In this document: in pieces, positions 59,060-64,000 of the stretch
Position numbering within the stretch: position 1 is the stretch's first letter
Layout: every line of letters starts with the position of its first letter
Assembly: GCA_014338405.1 (NCBI GenBank)
Contig: JTDE01021214.1
Span: forward strand, 42,376-106,375
Direction: 5' to 3'
DNA: 64,000 nucleotides
Source of the DNA: Paragonimus skrjabini miyazakii
Taxonomy: Eukaryota > Platyhelminthes > Trematoda > Plagiorchiida > Troglotrematidae
Program-made: the position numbers and the translations under genes
The notes under the pieces: generated by a model
Told to the model about the DNA's origin: nothing
What the model saw: the letters and a program-made list of their open reading frames with translations, nothing else
Database searches by the model: none

Positions 59060-61447
59060 GCCGTCAGTATGAACAATGCTAATAATTATGAGAAACTGTC
59101 CACAGTTTTGAGCGGATTACCTGCAACGAAGAAGGTAGGATTGGGAATTCCCCAATCTTGTAGCAGTACTTTACACTTTGAGGATGCGAAGCGTATTCCA
59201 TACAAACCAGCCCGGTCACTCACCTTGTCCAGCATGATCTGCCTGTCTTCCGCAGAAGGGCCAGATCAGTCAGTCTAGCGCCAGGAAGAAGCTCAACACC
59301 GAGTTCACTTGACTCCTCAGGCGCACCCCCCAGAATGTCGTCCATGACGGAAAGAGAGAAATCGGACACCCTCGGCGAACGCCGCTAGAGGTGATGAACG
59401 CCCGAAACAGTTGATTATAGCCTCTCATCCTGCTTGTAGTGTGGGCATACAGTGATCTTAACAGATTAACATATTTACCTGGTACTCCGTTGCGAGGAAG
59501 ACAGCTTCAAGGAACGATAGTAGCAAATGGGTTGAAGGCAGACTTCGGGTCCAAAATAACCGCGACTGTAAAACTGCCGACGTTCCAAGGTCCGTTGCAA
59601 GGTAAAATATGATAAACACCCCCAAGACCCCATTGAAATACTGACTGTTTGTCGCGTATCTGACCTCATTTGGTCTTAGTGAGCCAACGTAAAATGAGAC
59701 CAGTGAGTAAGTTGGACGCCATAGACACCAAATTGATGCTTCTGCGGTTGACGCAAAAATCTTAGGTGCCATATTTACAATTGAAAGTACTGTTTATAAG
59801 CACCAATCACGAGGCACCTCTTTAGTCTCTCAAATCGTCTGCAAAAGATTTGTCAGTTCTAATATCAATCTGTCCCCACCATCATCGGAAAGAGAAGGAG
59901 GGGGAGGTCTAGTCCAGAAGCCTTATTGCGCTTCAATAACTTGAGCTGCAGGGCCACTTTGCTTCCGACAGGGGGCCGACTGGAACACAATGAATGACCT
60001 GTCAGGTCCCGTCGTCCACCTGATCTGGTTGAGGCCAGCTGGACTATTCGTCAGTGTTCAGCCCACCTGTCAATTCGGTATGATTGATTGGTGATAAGTG
60101 AACCAACTTTTTGCATATGGTCTCACCTACACCGACTTGACGGCCAGTACAACCACGGACCAAGGGAGAAAGCCTTCTGCTATTCCCAGATAAACAAACT
60201 TTTTCCCTCTTTTGATTGTTCAACCAGGTAGTGCCCACAGTCTTTGCTCAAGCTTTTAGTCAGCTTGCGTTCAAGTTCTCTTTGGTCATCTTTATATTCA
60301 GAACCAGGTGGAACCGAGCGGTGCTTGTTCATGGGGTTTATCGACGTGATGGAAATCTAGTTCTGTCGTAGCTGAACAGCTCCCTCGGAACATACCTGTT
60401 CACGGCATGCTTTCATAGCTACGGCAATTTGTTCCCAATGTTCGTTAGGATACTTTGTCTGATTCCAAATGGTCAACTTGTTCACCAATGCCTTCTGGTA
60501 AATGTTCTTCACACTCTCATCACTAGAATGCCAATGAAGTATGTTGTATTTATGAGCGCATTCTATCTGCGCAAATGACAAAACAAATCGAAGCAGGCAC
60601 ATTAGCGTGGTCCGAGCCCACGTGGTTGCTCTAAAGGGCACGACAGTCCTTAATAGAGTGGCGCCACCTGTAACTAACTGCTATGTGAGCTAACTGTGTC
60701 CACGGCTGAGAAACACACAGAGGTCTCCAAGTAATACAGTATTCCTTCCTGTGTTAGAATACGGTGCTCGAAATATGGAGACCATGAGATGCGCACAGCT
60801 GCAACGGTCTTTCGCCATTGTCAGTGCATTGTGGTCGGACACCAATCACACCTCCCAGCCGATTCTCATCCACAGAAAAACGACCAGGCTGAGCATTCAA
60901 ATCGCCCGCTAGTATGATGATGTCTGTGTTTGGTTTGCTTCAGACGGTCAACGAGGGCATTATAGAACGCATCCTTGATAGCATCCGAACAGCTGTCCGT
61001 TGGCGCGAACGCCGATGTAATGGATACACTACGGTTTTCTGATATGCGTTAAAAGACTTCGACTGACGTATTGAGTCTGACAGCGCACTAGCGACTATTC
61101 ACTGGGATCCAATCGAGCAAACATTGCTCTGCTCTGGAACTCAGCGCAATTCCCACTCTACCTTGACCACAAGATTCAGCGTCGGCGTCACCAAACTCCC
61201 TGAGAGATAAACGATTGAAACGACAGTTGTCTAGAGATGAGCCCAAGTGGATGATGGTGCTAGAATCGTTGACTCGCGTCTCCAACATGCAGCACACATC
61301 AAGCTTTAGACTTGAGAAAGTACGTGCCAGAGCAGCTTGCTGACCGACTTGTCGGACGGTGTGGACATTGATGGCGTCAATGTTTACCAGTTTTCTCGGC
61401 CCAAGAAAAGAACTATCGCCCGAAGGCATATGGAAGGCAGAAGACAT
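59060..61447 (-). mobile_element. RTE family-2 LINE, copy E (with endonuclease domain)
   Basis: The only RTE copy here that reaches the endonuclease. The frame 61447-61088 (minus) has VNIDAINVHTVRQVGQQAAL, SSLKLDVCCMLETRVNDSS and GRVGIALSSRAEQCLLDWIP, the N-terminal half of the apurinic-type endonuclease. The metal-site Glu lies in the LETR block. It continues in shifted frames to about 60700 (SAFAPTDSCSDAIKDAFYNAL). The RT core (59900-59060) is decayed and aligns with copy D. The 3' end is missing: the sequence stops near the 5' end of the CR1 element. Upstream G-rich sequence to about 61700 may be its 5' untranslated part. Confidence 0.75.
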
Positions 61448-62091
61448 CGGGGGTGAAATAGTGGGAGAATGTCATGTTAGGTGAATAATGTCACTGTTGG
61501 GAGAACGATAGCTTCCGATTCTTCCCTGTCGTTTATTCCGCGGAAGGGGGTTGATTTGAGGGACCCCACCCGGAGTCTCTGACTCAAAAAGTCTGAACTG
61601 CGAGATGACAGGTTACAGGGTTTTTGGGGGGGACCTTGCCCGGAGCAAACGACTCAAGTATCTTACCCACTTGGCAGTGAGAGGCTTGCTTAGTTCAAGG
61701 GCGCAGTGAATATGACCTTGGTGTTTCATTCTGAGCAATGCTACGCATAATGGATGTACTCGAAATTAAATCAGAATTTTGCTAGATGGCAAGTGTTTCC
61801 CGACCGTATCGGATAATACGCCGGCGGTCACGATCAGCCGTTGGGCGATCGGAGTGCTTTTTGTTTCAAGGCACCTTTTCTAACCACCTTCTTTCTGATA
61901 CGGAGGACAGCAGTGTGGAAACTGTAAAGACAGTTCTGTGTATGCACATTGTGCCTCGCTACCTAAGTACTCTTACGCGGTCGGTAGTGCAGCATAAAAT
62001 CCTGAGTGTAACTGTTTTTCGTCTGACTGCTCCTCTTTGGCCTGCCTGACAAGGTTGCACCTGGAGGGGCCAGAATCGCAGTCAGCATAGT
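61448..62091. other. Possible 5' untranslated part of copy E and unassigned DNA
   Basis: Two related lines of sequence repeat here: GGGACCCCACCCGGAG (61560) and GGGGACCTTGCCCGGAG (61630), each followed by a GACTCAA stretch. The pair looks like a short degenerate tandem repeat upstream of the copy E endonuclease frame. No gene seen. Confidence 0.4.
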
Positions 62092-62568
62092 CTACCGGAT
62101 CAAAGCAGTACACAAGCCCGACCACCACCCGTTTTCTACTACCTGCACAGAAGCCTCAGTTGATACTTCGGGAGCAGAAACCGCAATCTTAGTCTCCAGC
62201 TGTAGCTTCCGGGATGCCATGATTTGTGAATCTGTCTTAGCCTTCTGCTCGTGTCTTGACCATTCTTGCCAGAATAGCTCGAAAGAAACGCTTTTAGGTT
62301 GGCGTTGGCGGAATTCAAAGCCACTGTCTCGGGGCTGAGCATGGTAGGTAAGATTAGCAAAAGGCTTAGTAACTTTGTGGTTGTCTTCGCGATCACCCTG
62401 CTGGCGCGTACGAGGCTTGTGACTTTCGGTGAGAATAAAGATGCCAAGGCTGATTTGACTAGCCTGGTAGGAGGTGTTATGGGGAAAACGCCCCCTAAAA
62501 CATCTCATTTCTCTGAAAGCCCTTGCCGTCAGTTTCATTTCAGGTTTCTCTATGCGTGCAGTTGACAA
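62092..62568 (-). CDS. Uncharacterised open frame, 158 codons
   Basis: A minus-strand frame open for 158 codons, hydrophilic, with charged helical stretches (FELFWQEWSRHEQKAKTDSQ) and a Val/Ser/Thr-rich end. It could be an exon: an AG acceptor lies at the start (GCACGCATAG) and a GTAGAC donor just before the stop. It could also be a first open reading frame of a mobile element, since it is on the same strand and upstream of copy E, though 640 bases away. No family recognised. An overlapping frame of 102 codons on the same strand is also open, which lowers confidence in either. Confidence 0.3.
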   Translation of the reverse strand: MSTARIEKPEMKLTARAFREMRCFRGRFPHNTSYQASQISLGIFILTESHKPRTRQQGDREDNHKVTKPFANLTYHAQPRDSGFEFRQRQPKSVSFELFWQEWSRHEQKAKTDSQIMASRKLQLETKIAVSAPEVSTEASVQVVENGWWSGLCTALIR

Positions 62569-62572
62569 GGTA

Positions 62573-62600
62573 ATTACTGATGAGTAGTCGGGGACTTGGT
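62573..62600. repeat. Solitary inverted-repeat end of the tRNA-like element
   Basis: Twenty-eight bases match the end of the 27318-27696 element almost perfectly (core TGATGAGTAGTCGGGGA). No body follows on either side. Confidence 0.65.
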
Positions 62601-64000
62601 GATTGAAACATTAAGGAGGGCGAGCGCTACGTGTACTCATTCAAGTACTGTAGTTCCAGATTCATTTTAGATGGGGTCCGTTGGTACTCGTCCATCTTAC
62701 TCGCCATGGAAGAAATAATAAGGGGTACATATTTAAGCCCCGCGTCTGCAATCAGGATTTCTGCCCCGCTCCACTCTTCGTGGTGCGCGCTACCAATCAA
62801 GGACAAAGCGGCGACTTGCCTGTCGTCAAACCTGCAGCTCATGCAAATAAAACTGGGACAAAGAACATAGGAGCTTGTACTGGTCCTCGTCGAGGCCGGT
62901 GCAATCAAGCTGATAACACTTCTGGTACTGATTGCACCGCATAACGTTTTGTACGGTCGGTTTGCACCAGTAACGACTGCAAGTGCTCACTACTTCGGCG
63001 AGTGTCTGCTGAGTCCCAGCACTGCTGGATTTAATGCGAGTTACTGTCGACGGGAGCAGGCAATATGCGATATAAAACAGTTAGTTTTCAGTAATTCAGA
63101 AACCAGACAGCCATGCGGAACAAACATACTGCAGAACTCAAATAATACAATGCGTAATGAATTTTTACTTTATTCAGTAACGACTAACAGTAACAGTATG
63201 TAACTTTCTGAGGCACAGAACACACGTACAGCAAGATCGTGAGTAGACGACAAGAGCGACGAAACTTGAAATGAACCTCTAGTTGACCTACCGAGAGATT
63301 CTTGTCCAAGTTTTTGAGGCGCCTAGTGGTTAAATAAACCACCTATCTGGAGTCTAACCTTCCCGTGTTTCTATTAGTTTTGCAGATTTCATGCATCAAT
63401 TTCAAATCTAGAACATTTTGTAGGTCCGTGCCTGTTGACGCCCTGATTGATGTGGTTCGAAGATTAATCAGGTTACGTTTTCTGTCGAGGCGAATGCGTT
63501 CATCAGTGGTGTAAGAGTTGGGATGGAAGAAAAAAAGCGAAAAATCCTGGTTGCCCGGAAAAGCACGACCGGAATTTTCCTACACTTCCTTGGAGTAGCT
63601 TTTCGAAAGATGTAACTTTCAATATCCAGGTGTTGTTCAACAGTTCTTTGTCATAGTGAATGATGACGGCCAGCGAGGACATAGCAGTAATCTTTTCACA
63701 CCCCGTCCTCGGACCTTCCTTAGGTTGTAGTTCTTTTCTTATAGGATTATTTACCGGTAAATAATGACCACCGGAACAGCCTTCCTCCTGAAGCCATTAG
63801 CAACGTTTCTATAGATCGCTTTATAACACTGCTCGGTTACTACTTATTCGAAACATCACTATGCGAGTTATCTTACTCTGTTCTTGTAGTATTTACCATA
63901 ATCCCCAACAGCCTCCGGGGACGACTGTAGTGGTCCCCGTTTTCAGTATCTGCCTTTCACGAAAGGCGGACTTGATCAGGTCAACATACGTCGGATTAGC
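62601..64000. other. Unassigned right end
   Basis: No gene supported. An A-box-like GGCGCCTAGTGGTTAAATAA at 63319 has no B box behind it. A perfect palindrome at 63747-63766 is listed in the findings. Confidence 0.4.

Noticed and set aside
1..64000. CRISPR arrays, rRNA genes, bacterial operons or Shine-Dalgarno signals
   Set aside because: None seen. Short-spaced direct repeats are limited to microsatellites, and gene structure is eukaryotic throughout.

Overview
The window reads as nuclear DNA of a flatworm, most likely a trematode or a related parasitic platyhelminth with a repeat-rich genome. Reasons: genes are split into small exons with GT-AG introns (one intron of only 37 bases), base composition is moderate (clearly less AT-rich than schistosomes), and the sequence is crowded with decayed RTE-type LINEs, Penelope-like elements, a CR1-type LINE, Ty3/Gypsy LTR elements and a tRNA-like short repeat. 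The species is inference. Two runs of exactly 100 N (28925-29024 and 40323-40422) are scaffold gaps, and both fall inside retroelements.

Host genes. (1) 773-2510 (+): the last two exons of an unidentified coiled-coil protein. (2) About 16.0-27.1 kb (+): tRNA-splicing endonuclease subunit 2 (TSEN2/Sen2). Its core exons at 23235-23327, 24830-25159 and 26837-26923 are convincing and keep the Tyr, His and Lys of the active site. Upstream exons at 16046, 19792, 20180 and 23135 can be joined in phase but are not proven to belong. (3) 37484-49644 (-): a claudin/PMP22/TARP-type four-span membrane protein in seven proposed exons, 505 codons in phase, with a long Ser-rich tail. Its large introns hold several retroelements. 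No other gene could be named; a few further exon-like stretches are flagged at low confidence.

Mobile DNA, left to right: RTE copy A (8980-11057, +); Penelope-like copy 1 (11560-12610, +); a short tRNA-like repeat (13510-13760), seen again as a cluster at 27318-29765; RTE scraps near 21.9 and 22.5 kb; a Gypsy-type LTR element with two 314-base LTRs (28169-29616); Penelope-like copy 2 (35701-36285, -) and copy 3 (39560-40322, +); RTE tail B (40423-40757, +); a second RTE family at 43400-44870 (-), 49811-52120 (-) and 59060-61447 (-); RTE copy C (45130-46942, +); a Gypsy element (53110-about 56510, +); and a CR1-type LINE (57430-59035, -).

No rRNA gene, intact tRNA gene, CRISPR array or bacterial-type operon was seen. 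I found no clearly new molecular system. The most unusual structure is the short element that combines terminal inverted repeats with tRNA-like A and B boxes. Next are the shared 3' hairpin of the RTE family with a 63-base micro-insertion, and the near identity of RTE tails B and C despite shared damage.
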